Of a DNA stretch of 13,826 bases, positions 1-6,704 are shown piece after piece; within the stretch, counting starts at the first letter, position 1, and each line of letters opens with the position of its first letter. The notes beneath the pieces were generated by a model. That model saw only the letters and a program-made list of their open reading frames with translations, was not told where the DNA came from and ran no database searches. The position numbers and the translations under genes were made by a program. Source of the stretch: an uncultured Acetatifactor sp. (lineage in GTDB: Bacteria; Bacillota; Clostridia; Lachnospirales; Lachnospiraceae); assembly GCA_910585015.1 (NCBI GenBank), contig CAJUCT010000038.1:19065-32890 (forward strand), written 5' to 3'.

Positions 1-1142
1 GCTTCTCCGGGGATTTTTTCTCCTGCCGGGTTCTCCGTTTCATCTCCTCTTTGATCAGCCTCCATCCTCACAGACCTTCCCATCTCAGTCCTGCCTGCTT
101 CACTTCCATCCGACGCGGCGCTTTCTGCCACGGTTCCGGCTGTCATTCTCCCTATACCGTCACGCTCTGCCTCGGTTCTGCCCGTCCCAATCCTCTCACT
201 GGCTTTTTCTTCCACGGTTCTGCCCGTCCCAATCCTCTCACTGGCTTTTTCTTCCACGGCTCTGCCTGTCGCGGTCCTTTCACTGGCTGTCTCTTCCACG
301 GCTCTGCCTGTTGCGGTCCTTTCACTGGCTGTCTCTGCCTTGGCTCCGTCCATTGCGTTCCTTTCACTGCCTCTTTCTTCCGAGACTCTGCTTGTTGCGG
401 TCCTCTCACTGTGTTTTTCTGCCTCGGTTCTACCCATCGTGGTACTCTCACTAGGTTTTTCTGCCCCGACTCCGCCCGTTGCAGTCCTCTCACTGGCTTT
501 TTCTTCCGCGATTCTGCTTGTTGTGATTCTTTCACTGGCTCTCTCCGCCTGATCTCTGCCCTCCTCTGCCGCTGCCTCAAGTACATATGCACCGGGATTA
601 TATATCTGTGTGTCTCTGGCCCTATCCGGCGTTTCCGGCACTGGCTCTTCCAATTTTCTTACATTATTTTGCAAATATTCGGATCCGGTCTGTGCCGAAT
701 CCGCATAATTATCCTCCGGCATACCCTGCCCGACAGTCCGCGGCTCAGACTGCCGCAGGACAGCCTGCGGCTTGGGAACCCCCTCCCTCCACACGCACCG
801 CAGACTTCTTCTGGGGGACAACTGCACACGCACACGCTCCAGTTGTCCATAACATAGCCCTTCTCCAATGATCAGCGCCTCCCCTGTATGCGCGGAGTCC
901 TTGATTTCCCATCGGAAACTGCCGCTGCCCTGCTGCACCAGAACCGTCCCGATGCGCCGCTCCGTACCTGCGCCTTCCAGCGCCACCTCGGAGACCACAT
1001 CATCCGTCTCATATAAACCCTTGATCTGCATCTCCAACAGTAACCGGTTATCCATAACGGTTATTTTGACATACCCGCAGTTACTCTGTTTTTCTCCGTT
1101 TTCCAAATAATCTATATAGCGGATCTGCTTGTCATAATACAT
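1..1142 (-). CDS. DUF6128-like protein with charged tandem repeats (3' end outside window)
   Basis: This frame is open without a stop from an ATG at 1142 to the left edge, giving 380 residues of an incomplete protein. The start MYYDKQIRYIDYLENGEK and the following beta-rich stretch of about 120 residues resemble the N-terminal domain of DUF6128 proteins, a family of unknown function common in Lachnospiraceae; I recall this from memory and could not search it. Residues 130-200 form a linker rich in P, E and Q. Residues 203-328 are nine tandem copies of a 14-residue unit of the form SERTATGRAVEEKA, highly charged and probably extended or helical. The rest is also low complexity and leaves the window. 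I see no signal peptide or membrane segment. The ribosome binding site AAGGGGG lies 6 nt before the ATG, inside a hairpin. The plus-strand ORFs over this region are shadows of the repeats. The gene is well supported; its function is unknown. Confidence 0.8.
   Translation of the reverse strand, partial: MYYDKQIRYIDYLENGEKQSNCGYVKITVMDNRLLLEMQIKGLYETDDVVSEVALEGAGTERRIGTVLVQQGSGSFRWEIKDSAHTGEALIIGEGLCYGQLERVRVQLSPRRSLRCVWREGVPKPQAVLRQSEPRTVGQGMPEDNYADSAQTGSEYLQNNVRKLEEPVPETPDRARDTQIYNPGAYVLEAAAEEGRDQAERASERITTSRIAEEKASERTATGGVGAEKPSESTTMGRTEAEKHSERTATSRVSEERGSERNAMDGAKAETASERTATGRAVEETASERTATGRAVEEKASERIGTGRTVEEKASERIGTGRTEAERDGIGRMTAGTVAESAASDGSEAGRTEMGRSVRMEADQRGDETENPAGEKIPGE
159..536 (-). 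repeat. Nine 42-bp tandem repeats inside the DUF6128-like gene
   Basis: Nine in-frame 42-bp units encode SER-x-x-T-x-x-x-x-E-E/A-x-x variants. The two units nearest the left edge are almost identical at DNA level and the N-terminal-side units are more diverged. That gradient fits repeat expansion by slippage or unequal exchange at one end. Because 42 is a multiple of three, copy-number change would lengthen or shorten the protein without breaking it. Confidence 0.85.
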
Positions 1143-1149
1143 AAAAATC

Positions 1150-1196
1150 CCCCTTAACACACCTATGGTTTTCTCTACTATAAGTGTATTAAGGGG
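1150..1196 (-). promoter_or_regulatory. Hairpin covering the ribosome binding site of the DUF6128-like gene
   Basis: CCCCTTAACACAC at 1150-1162 and GTGTATTAAGGGG at 1184-1196 pair at 12 of 13 positions around a 21-nt loop. Read on the minus strand, the second arm contains the Shine-Dalgarno sequence of the gene starting at 1142 and is followed at once by GATTTTTATG. The structure could hide the ribosome binding site. It could also act as an intrinsic terminator for the upstream regulator gene, since the stem is followed by five T. The two roles are not exclusive. Confidence 0.6.
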
Positions 1197-1214
1197 TTGT
1201 CCGTTATATTCCTG

Positions 1215-1247
1215 CTATTTAGTGTTCCGCATGTTCCTTACAAGCAC
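1215..1247 (-). repeat. Dispersed intergenic repeat, copy at 3' end of cdaR-like gene
   Basis: Positions 1224-1247 match 2358-2381 at 21 of 24 bases. The left part (CTATTTAGTGTTCCGC) is a copy of the short motif seen in most gaps of this window. It starts 4 nt after the stop codon of the regulator gene. Confidence 0.6.
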
Positions 1248-1251
1248 TGCT

Positions 1252-2340
1252 TTAAAACTCCAGAGAGTCCAGATATTTCATATAATTCACCACCATTAAC
1301 GCAATCTTGAAGGTAAGCGCATCATCAAAATTGCGCAAATCCAACCCTGTGCTTTTCTGAATCTTCTCAATCCGGTATACCAGCGTATTGCGGTGTACAA
1401 ATAGCTGGCGGGAAGTTTCCGACACATTCAGGTTGTTATCAAAAAACTTATTGATTGTGGTCAGCGTCTCCTCGTCCAAATCAATAGGTAAATTGTCTCC
1501 AAATATCTCTTCTATGAAAATCCTGCATAGGTTAACCGGCAGCTGGTATATTAACCGGCCGATTCCCAACGTACTGTATGCCACTACGTTGCGCTCCGCA
1601 TAAAAAATCTTGCCCACATCCAGCGCCAGCTTGGCTTCCTTGTAGGACTTGGACACATCCTTCAGTTCCTGTACCACCGTGCCAAAAGCCACCCGCACAT
1701 TCAACATGGCCTCCGCGTTCATCATAGCCACGATAGTACGCGCCACATCGCACAGATTCTCGTAGGTGACAGCCTGATCCAATGTCTTAATCAAGATCAC
1801 GTTGGTCTCGTCAACCGCTGTGATATAATCCCCTCCCTGGGAGGAAAACATCCCTTTCAGCAACTCTGTCACAATATTATCCTTCTCCAGCCGTGTCTCT
1901 ATCAGGAACACAGCCCTGGGAGCCGTCACCTCCACATGGAGCTTCTTGGCTCGATTATATATATCCACCAACAGCAGATTATCCAACAGCAGATTCTGGA
2001 AAAAATTGTTTCGGTCAAACCTCTCCTTATATGCGATTGTCAGGTTCTGGATCTGGCATACGGCAATTTTACCTACCATATACACATCGTCCCCGGTTCC
2101 ACGGGCCACTAATATATAGAGTATTTCCCCTTCATCCAATATTTTCAACAGATGATGGGGGCCGATGACCTGGCTATCGGCAGGTGATACAGCAAAACCG
2201 CTGATCAGATCCCCCTGTATCTCTTTCATGTCAGTGGTTGCGGCGATCACTGTGGCGGAAGGGTCATACACACACAGATCCACCTTGGTGATTGCCTTTA
2301 GCTCGTCTATACTTGTCTGAATGATCTGACTAGATATCAT
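1252..2340 (-). CDS. CdaR/PucR-type transcriptional regulator
   Basis: The 362-residue product has the layout of CdaR-type carbon-source regulators. An N-terminal sensory-type domain spans about 1-120, a central GGDEF-like fold 141-245, and a C-terminal helix-turn-helix 303-346, with the typical NVSETSRQLFVHRNTLVYRI element of the HTH_30 family. That HTH class binds DNA as an activator or repressor of sugar-acid or carbohydrate genes; the ligand here is unknown. I chose the ATG at 2340 because AGGAGGAGTT lies directly before it. The reading frame stays open for 51 more codons upstream, but those cover a dispersed repeat and have no ribosome binding site. The gene follows the sugar-ABC ATPase gene but is separated from it by a strong terminator. 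That suggests independent transcription while keeping a likely functional link to sugar uptake. Confidence 0.85.
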   Translation of the reverse strand: MISSQIIQTSIDELKAITKVDLCVYDPSATVIAATTDMKEIQGDLISGFAVSPADSQVIGPHHLLKILDEGEILYILVARGTGDDVYMVGKIAVCQIQNLTIAYKERFDRNNFFQNLLLDNLLLVDIYNRAKKLHVEVTAPRAVFLIETRLEKDNIVTELLKGMFSSQGGDYITAVDETNVILIKTLDQAVTYENLCDVARTIVAMMNAEAMLNVRVAFGTVVQELKDVSKSYKEAKLALDVGKIFYAERNVVAYSTLGIGRLIYQLPVNLCRIFIEEIFGDNLPIDLDEETLTTINKFFDNNLNVSETSRQLFVHRNTLVYRIEKIQKSTGLDLRNFDDALTFKIALMVVNYMKYLDSLEF

Positions 2341-2347
2341 AACTCCT

Positions 2348-2381
2348 CCTATTAAGAATTCCGCATGTTCCCTGCAAGCAC
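2348..2381 (-). repeat. Dispersed intergenic repeat, copy at 5' end of cdaR-like gene
   Basis: This is the partner of the copy at 1215-1247. Here the motif CCTATTAAGAATTCCGC (minus strand GCGGAATTCTTAATAGG) merges with the AGGAGG ribosome binding site of the regulator gene. The gene is therefore bracketed by two direct repeats. Confidence 0.6.
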
Positions 2382-2385
2382 ACAG

Positions 2386-2409
2386 AACGGTGATGAAAAT
2401 CTGACCGTT
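2386..2409. repeat. Inverted repeat upstream of cdaR-like gene
   Basis: AACGGT and ACCGTT form a perfect 6-bp stem around a 12-nt loop, 46 bp before the regulator start. It may be a hairpin in the 5' untranslated region or an operator half-site pair. No poly-T follows on either strand. Confidence 0.35.
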
Positions 2410-2457
2410 TTGGTATTCGGATATTCGCCAACGTGCCTTGCATAAACATGCTGTTTG

Positions 2458-2475
2458 GAAGGTCCAGGGACCTTC
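2458..2475. repeat. Palindrome GAAGGTCC-AG-GGACCTTC
   Basis: A perfect 8-bp inverted repeat with a 2-bp centre lies between the terminator of the ATPase gene and the regulator gene. The compact dyad is the right size for a dimeric regulator operator, and autoregulation by the neighbouring CdaR-type protein is one possibility. The spacer is too short for an easy RNA hairpin loop. Confidence 0.4.
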
Positions 2476-2506
2476 AGTTCCGCCGATTGACAAATGATAT
2501 TTATTT

Positions 2507-2537
2507 AAAAAAAGAGGTGCTGGAAACCAGCACCTCT
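2507..2537 (-). terminator. Intrinsic terminator of the sugar-ABC ATPase gene
   Basis: A perfect 11-bp stem (AGAGGTGCTGG / CCAGCACCTCT) with a 3-nt loop is followed on the minus strand by seven T. It begins 14 nt after the stop codon of the ATPase gene. Confidence 0.93.
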
Positions 2538-2550
2538 CTGGACAATCTCA

Positions 2551-3663
2551 CTAATTGGTAATGATCTGCTCGGTCTCTTTGTCAAATACATGGATCTTAT
2601 CAACATCCAGAGCGAACTTCACAGCATCACCGGGTCTTGCAGTTGTACGAGAGTCTACTCTTGCAGTCATCGGGAAAGTATCCAGATCAAAGTACAGGTA
2701 AACCTCGGCGCCCAGCAACTCGTATACCTTAACGGTGGACTCGAATACGCTGTTAGGAGATGACTGAATAAACGCCTCGGAATCATATACATCCTCAGGA
2801 CGGATACCAAAAGTAACAACCTTGCCGTCGTAACCGCCATCAATAATCTTCTTGGACTTAGCGGGAGGCAGGGGAACACTGTGTCCTGCGATCTCCAGAT
2901 TAGCAACATCGCCGGTAACCTTTACAGTTGCATCCAGGAAGTTCATCTGAGGAGATCCCATGAATCCTGCTACGAACAGGTTCTGGGGCTTCTGATACAG
3001 ATTCTGAGGGGTATCTACCTGCTGAACAACGCCGTCCTTCATAACAACGATTCTGGTACCCAGGGTCATAGCCTCGGTCTGGTCATGTGTAACGTAGATG
3101 ATGGTGGTGCCCAGTCTCTGATGCAGTTTGGAAATCTCAACACGCATCTGTACACGCAGCTTAGCATCCAAGTTGGACAGAGGCTCATCCATCAGGAACA
3201 CCTTGGGGTTACGCACGATAGCACGTCCCATAGCCACACGCTGTCTCTGACCACCGGACAGAGCCTTGGGCTTACGATCCAGCAGCTTCTCCAGATCCAG
3301 AATCTTGGCCGCTTCCTTAACCATCTTGTCGATCTGATCCTTGGGAACCTTTCTCAGCTTCAGACCAAATGCCATGTTGTCGTATACAGACATATGAGGA
3401 TACAGAGCGTAGTTCTGGAATACCATGGCGATATCCCTGTCCTTAGGCTCTACATCATTTACAACCCTATCACCAATCTTTAACTCACCGGAGGAGATAT
3501 CTTCCAGACCCGCAATCATACGAAGGGTAGTGGACTTACCACAACCGGAGGGGCCAACGAAGATGATGAACTCCTGATCTGCGATCTCAAGGTTAAAATT
3601 CTTAACTGCCTCAAAACCATTGGGATATACCTTGCAGATATTCTTTAAAGATAAACTAGCCAT
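2551..3663 (-). CDS. Sugar ABC transporter ATP-binding protein (MalK/UgpC/MsmX type)
   Basis: The 370-residue cytoplasmic ATPase powers binding-protein-dependent sugar import. Visible motifs are Walker A GPSGCGKST at 37-45, Q-loop Q83, signature LSGGQRQR at 135-142, Walker B VFLMDE at 155-160 and switch His193. A C-terminal regulatory domain of the MalK/UgpC kind runs from about 240 to 370, with GIRPED as its recognisable element. Length and motifs fit the family exactly. The start ATG has AAAGGAG 8 nt upstream. No permease or solute-binding gene is adjacent, and a terminator follows directly. That arrangement fits a shared ATPase serving many transporters, as MsmX does in Bacillus subtilis; the sharing is inferred. 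It could be named msmX or ugpC, and I cannot choose between them. Confidence 0.95.
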   Translation of the reverse strand: MASLSLKNICKVYPNGFEAVKNFNLEIADQEFIIFVGPSGCGKSTTLRMIAGLEDISSGELKIGDRVVNDVEPKDRDIAMVFQNYALYPHMSVYDNMAFGLKLRKVPKDQIDKMVKEAAKILDLEKLLDRKPKALSGGQRQRVAMGRAIVRNPKVFLMDEPLSNLDAKLRVQMRVEISKLHQRLGTTIIYVTHDQTEAMTLGTRIVVMKDGVVQQVDTPQNLYQKPQNLFVAGFMGSPQMNFLDATVKVTGDVANLEIAGHSVPLPPAKSKKIIDGGYDGKVVTFGIRPEDVYDSEAFIQSSPNSVFESTVKVYELLGAEVYLYFDLDTFPMTARVDSRTTARPGDAVKFALDVDKIHVFDKETEQIITN

Positions 3664-3774
3664 AAAATAACTCCTTTCATAAATAGATGATTATTTTTTC
3701 GTTGATGCAGCGATATGTATCACTACAACTTTGAACTAAGTATACCTAAATCACAGTTGAAATTCTATGCCACT

Positions 3775-3808
3775 ATTCCACAAAGATTTCGTTCCCGATT
3801 GTGGGAAT
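3775..3808. repeat. Imperfect inverted repeat between ATPase and YesL genes
   Basis: ATTCCACAA and TTGTGGGAAT pair with one bulged base around 15 nt. The surrounding gap (3664-3890) is AT-rich and holds no gene that I can support. The hairpin lacks a T-tract, so it may be an operator or a leader structure for the ATPase gene. I found no convincing -35/-10 pair here. Confidence 0.35.
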
Positions 3809-3890
3809 TGCTCACAAATCCGTATGTTTTTCGTTTTCACTGTCATTTTACACAAAACTTGTTTCTCGTATTAGACATATTTCACAGTTC

Positions 3891-4607
3891 TCAGCCAATA
3901 CCTTTCTCTTCCAAAGAAGTATCCAACTTGTCATGGAAAATTTTTTCTCCGTCCTCTTCCTGCTCTTCATCTTTCCCAGCGCCATTGGCCTCATTGATCC
4001 TGTCCTCCAACTTCAGGAAGAACTTATTGTACATCTTGGCCGACAAGAATGCGGGCAGTGTAATGCCGAAAAGCATAACCAGAGGAAATACATTGGGCAC
4101 AAAGATCATCAGCGCCATGGGGATCAGGTACAGCACCAGCATAACCACGCTCTTGGGAGCCTGCAGAATACTCATTGCCAACGCATTCTTGATGGTGCGA
4201 AATACCGAATTGGCAAACTTGGCCTGGGCAGGAAACACAAACAGCAGCGTAAAGACGGCAAAGATAGCGATGGCTCCCATGATCGCCCGGAATACCACAT
4301 GGAACTCTGACTCCGAAGTGCTCATGATATAAAAATCCCCTCCCAGAATCAGCCCGATGACCAGCATAATCAGCCAGATGGCTGTGGACTGCCAGAAATT
4401 CTCCTTAAATGCTTTAAAATAGCCCCTCACAATATAGCACTCCTCATCCCGCACGATCTTCAGCACCTGATAGTGCATGGCTGTGAGGGCAGCGCCCGTG
4501 GTGATCAGAGGGATCATGCAGACAACCGTCAGCAGATTTAAGATCATCAGGTCCGCCACCTTGTTCATAATCTGCATAAAGGGACTGTCAATGTTTAAAA
4601 ATTTCAT
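3891..4607 (-). CDS. YesL-like (DUF624) membrane protein
   Basis: The 238-residue protein has four to five hydrophobic segments, at about 18-42, 74-92, 106-132, 152-173 and 175-196. The N-terminal region contains the pattern typical of DUF624/YesL proteins: an aromatic-rich opening, then LLTVVCMIPLITTGAALTAM, then a conserved soluble loop ending in FKAFKENFWQS. The last 35 residues are a highly acidic cytoplasmic tail. YesL homologues usually sit in operons for oligosaccharide uptake; their biochemical role is not established. The ribosome binding site AAAGGA precedes the ATG. The gene lies 227 bp upstream of the sugar-ABC ATPase gene, so co-transcription is possible but unproven. Confidence 0.88.
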   Translation of the reverse strand: MKFLNIDSPFMQIMNKVADLMILNLLTVVCMIPLITTGAALTAMHYQVLKIVRDEECYIVRGYFKAFKENFWQSTAIWLIMLVIGLILGGDFYIMSTSESEFHVVFRAIMGAIAIFAVFTLLFVFPAQAKFANSVFRTIKNALAMSILQAPKSVVMLVLYLIPMALMIFVPNVFPLVMLFGITLPAFLSAKMYNKFFLKLEDRINEANGAGKDEEQEEDGEKIFHDKLDTSLEEKGIG

Positions 4608-4623
4608 ACTTTCGTTTTCCTTT

Positions 4624-4640
4624 CTCTATTTAGAGTTCCT
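4624..4640 (-). repeat. Dispersed short motif upstream of the YesL-like gene
   Basis: On the minus strand AGGAACTCTAAATAGAG lies 17 nt before the start codon and leads into the ribosome binding site, as in the other copies. Confidence 0.45.
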
Positions 4641-4673
4641 GGGCGATTGCAAAACGCCCTTTCTGGTAACAGT

Positions 4674-4747
4674 GGATGGGCAATATATACAAAATAAGGG
4701 CGACTTGCCACTGCGTCGGAGTTCGTTTTTGTATATATTGCCCATCC
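4674..4747. repeat. 74-bp palindromic element with perfect 21-bp arms
   Basis: Bases 4674-4694 (starting GGATGGGCAATATATAC) are the exact reverse complement of 4727-4747, around a 32-nt centre. The centre holds a further small dyad, CGAC/GTCG. There is no T-tract on either strand, so it is not a standard terminator. It lies in the 259-bp gap between the GNAT and YesL-like genes. Perfect arms with a distinct GC-rich centre suggest a MITE- or REP-like mobile repeat. Confidence 0.75.
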
Positions 4748-4777
4748 GCGTCACTTGCGGAGAACCTTTCGCAACTG

Positions 4778-4794
4778 CCTGTTAAGAGTTCCGC
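4778..4794 (-). repeat. Dispersed short motif in the GNAT-YesL gap
   Basis: CCTGTTAAGAGTTCCGC, minus strand GCGGAACTCTTAACAGG. Unlike most copies it is not next to a start codon; it lies between the 74-bp palindrome and the end of the GNAT gene. Confidence 0.5.
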
Positions 4795-4836
4795 TTCGAT
4801 GCTCCGCTTTCGTTCAGTGTGCTTTCCGGGAATTTG

Positions 4837-4852
4837 CTGTTCAGAGTTCCGC
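4837..4852 (-). repeat. Dispersed short motif just after the GNAT gene
   Basis: CTGTTCAGAGTTCCGC, minus strand GCGGAACTCTGAACAG, 14 nt past the GNAT stop codon. It lies 59 bp from the previous copy in the same orientation. Confidence 0.5.
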
Positions 4853-4866
4853 CTCCCCGGTATCCT

Positions 4867-5346
4867 TTAGAAAAATTTCTCCATGGAAGTGACACGGATG
4901 CCGGATATCTGTTCCTCCGGTTTTATGGCATAAAAGCCCAGCTTCCTGTAAAAATCCACCGCATAGGGGGCCGCCGTCAGCGTCATGCTGTGCTCCCCCG
5001 CCTCTCTCTCCAGATACTGGCACAGGCTCCTCATCAGCATCCTGCCAATGCCCTGGCGGTGGTATCTCTCATCCACAAACAGCAGGGACAGATGATTGCC
5101 GTTGCGCACAGAGGCCAGCCCCACCACCCGGCCGCCGTCCAGGGCCACCAGTACCTGGTAACGCCCCTTTAAAAACAGCTTCCTGAGAGTTCCGTCATGT
5201 ATGAAGGTATCAAAGTTGTCGATACCCTCCTGGGAATAATCCTTCCCCTCAAATTTCAGAAAGGTTCTCCACACCATGTCCATGGCTGGATCCCAATCTT
5301 CCGGCAAAGCCCATCTGATAGTATAGGGGAATTGATTTACTTCCAT
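4867..5346 (-). CDS. GNAT family N-acetyltransferase
   Basis: The 159-residue product has the size and order of a single-domain GNAT enzyme, which transfers an acetyl group from acetyl-CoA to an amine. The acetyl-CoA pyrophosphate loop is seen as RQGIGR at 97-102, after the strand HLSLLFVD. The late motif AAPYAVDFYRKLGF at 125-138 is typical of the family. The substrate cannot be read from the sequence. The start ATG has AAAGGTG upstream. The gene begins 52 bp after the stop of the D-lactate dehydrogenase gene in the same direction, and no terminator is visible between them, so the two may be co-transcribed. No membrane segment or signal is present. Confidence 0.9.
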   Translation of the reverse strand: MEVNQFPYTIRWALPEDWDPAMDMVWRTFLKFEGKDYSQEGIDNFDTFIHDGTLRKLFLKGRYQVLVALDGGRVVGLASVRNGNHLSLLFVDERYHRQGIGRMLMRSLCQYLEREAGEHSMTLTAAPYAVDFYRKLGFYAIKPEEQISGIRVTSMEKFF

Positions 5347-5398
5347 ATTCGTTCACCTTTCTATACGGATTCCGTTCCGATACCCCCCGGATACCTGC

Positions 5399-6394
5399 CT
5401 ATTCCTTCGCGGCGCAGGCCCCCACCTGATTCTCCAGCGGAAGACCGTTGTCCAGCGCATGGGCATTCTCCATGGTAACCTTTGCAATTGCCTCCATGGC
5501 CTCTGTGGTGAAAAAGCCCATATGAGAGGTAATCAGCACATTGGGGAAAGTCATCAGCCGGGCCAGATTGTCGTCCTCGATAATCTCTCCGGAACAGTCC
5601 TCATAGAAGATGCCTTCCTCCTCTTCATACACATCCAACCCCACACCGCCAAACTTTTTATGCAGCAGACCGTCGATTAAATCATCGGTGTGTATAAGGC
5701 TTCCTCTGGAAGTGTTGATCAGATACACTCTCTCCTTCATCATTGCAATGCTTTCCTTGTTGATCATGTGCCGGGTCTGGGCTGTCAGCGGGCAGTGCAG
5801 GCTGATTACATCCGACTGTCGGAACAGTTCTTCTCTGGACACATAGGACACATCCAGATTGGGGTTGGGATAAGGGTCATATGCGATGACCTTCATGCCA
5901 AAACCCTGACAGACCCGGATCATGGCCTGCCCGATCCGCCCGGTGCCCACGATTCCCGCCGTCTTTCTATACAGATCCGTCCCCATCAGCCCCTGCAGGC
6001 TCATATTAAATTCTCTGGTACGATTGTACGCCTTGTGGGTACAGCGGTTCAAAGTCAACAGCATAGCCGTCGCAAACTCCGCCACCGCCTCCGGAGAGTA
6101 ACTGGGCACACGCAGCACAACAATCTTGTCCTCCGCCGCCTTCACGTCCACATTGTTAAAGCCGGCGCTCCGCAGCAGAATCCCCTTCACATGCATGTCA
6201 TAGAGCACCTCTATCATCTCGCTGTCAACATGGTCGTTGACAAAGATACAGATGGCGTCGCATCCTTTTGCCATAAACAAAGTCTCTCTGGTACAGGGAA
6301 ATTCAATAAAATGGATCTCGTATCCATACTGTTTCCCCAATGGTTCAAACCACATACGGTCATACGGCTTAGTACTGTAAAATGCTATCTTCAT
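5399..6394 (-). CDS. ldhA: D-lactate dehydrogenase (D-2-hydroxyacid dehydrogenase family)
   Basis: The 331-residue enzyme should reduce pyruvate to D-lactate with NADH in the cytoplasm, a fermentation end step. The NAD-binding motif is GTGRIG at 150-155, followed by an acidic residue in AYDPYPN at 171-177. Catalytic residues are Arg230 in NTSRGS, Glu259 in DVYEEEEG and His291 in SHMGFFT. Their spacing matches Arg235, Glu264 and His296 of the Lactobacillus bulgaricus enzyme with a constant offset of five. Length is close to LdhA of E. coli. AGGAGG precedes the ATG and overlaps a dispersed repeat motif. Related 2-hydroxyacid dehydrogenases could act on other 2-keto acids, but the DVYEEE and HMGFFT details favour D-lactate dehydrogenase. 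Confidence 0.9.
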   Translation of the reverse strand: MKIAFYSTKPYDRMWFEPLGKQYGYEIHFIEFPCTRETLFMAKGCDAICIFVNDHVDSEMIEVLYDMHVKGILLRSAGFNNVDVKAAEDKIVVLRVPSYSPEAVAEFATAMLLTLNRCTHKAYNRTREFNMSLQGLMGTDLYRKTAGIVGTGRIGQAMIRVCQGFGMKVIAYDPYPNPNLDVSYVSREELFRQSDVISLHCPLTAQTRHMINKESIAMMKERVYLINTSRGSLIHTDDLIDGLLHKKFGGVGLDVYEEEEGIFYEDCSGEIIEDDNLARLMTFPNVLITSHMGFFTTEAMEAIAKVTMENAHALDNGLPLENQVGACAAKE

Positions 6395-6405
6395 AACGAT
6401 TCCCT

Positions 6406-6422
6406 CCTATTTTAAGTTCCGC
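6406..6422 (-). repeat. Dispersed short motif upstream of ldhA
   Basis: Minus strand GCGGAACTTAAAATAGG, running directly into the AGGAGG ribosome binding site of ldhA. It forms the junction with the 118-bp tandem repeat. Confidence 0.5.
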
Positions 6423-6651
6423 ATCTCCCCTACCAGCACCTCTTCCGGCAGAGCAATTTTCGGCCGCTTTGGCATCCGCAAATTCTCTGGGCGCTGTCCG
6501 GGCAGATGCTGACTAGAACGTTAGAAACCTTCCGTTCCGCATCTCCCCTGCCAGCACCTCTTCCGGCTGAGCAATTTTCGGCCGCTTTGGTGTCCGCAAA
6601 TTCTCTGGGCGCTGTCCGGGCAGACGCTGATTAGATGGTTAGAAACCTTCC
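6416..6651 (-). repeat. Two tandem copies of a 118-bp intergenic repeat
   Basis: Copies at 6416-6533 and 6534-6651 differ at 8 of 118 positions, all substitutions, and a third copy begins with GTTCCGCA at 6652 before diverging. The unit includes the CAT-TCCCCT-GCCAGCAC stretch that resembles the repeats flanking the cdaR-like gene. The gap 6395-6704 contains nothing else that I recognise: no gene, no clear promoter and no terminator. Short dyads are present, for example AATTT/AAATT and CGGCCG. Confidence 0.9.
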
Positions 6652-6704
6652 GTTCCGCAGGCTGTCTGCCTGTTTGGGGAATAGTCTTGGTATTTTCCTC
6701 TTTT

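Noticed and set aside
159..536. CRISPR array
   Set aside because: The repetition is contiguous with no unique spacers and keeps a protein reading frame.
51..857. Plus-strand frame rich in repeated FFHGSARPNPLTG-like units
   Set aside because: It is the antisense shadow of the 42-bp repeats in the minus-strand DUF6128-like gene, which has a better start, ribosome binding site and a non-repetitive domain.
2341..2493. Extension of the CdaR-type regulator by 51 residues
   Set aside because: The extra codons cover a dispersed repeat and two inverted repeats, lack a ribosome binding site, and AGGAGG sits right before the internal ATG.
4641..4659. GGGCG-CGCCC hairpin as a terminator
   Set aside because: The stem is only 5 bp and the following T-run is short on the plus strand, where no gene ends.
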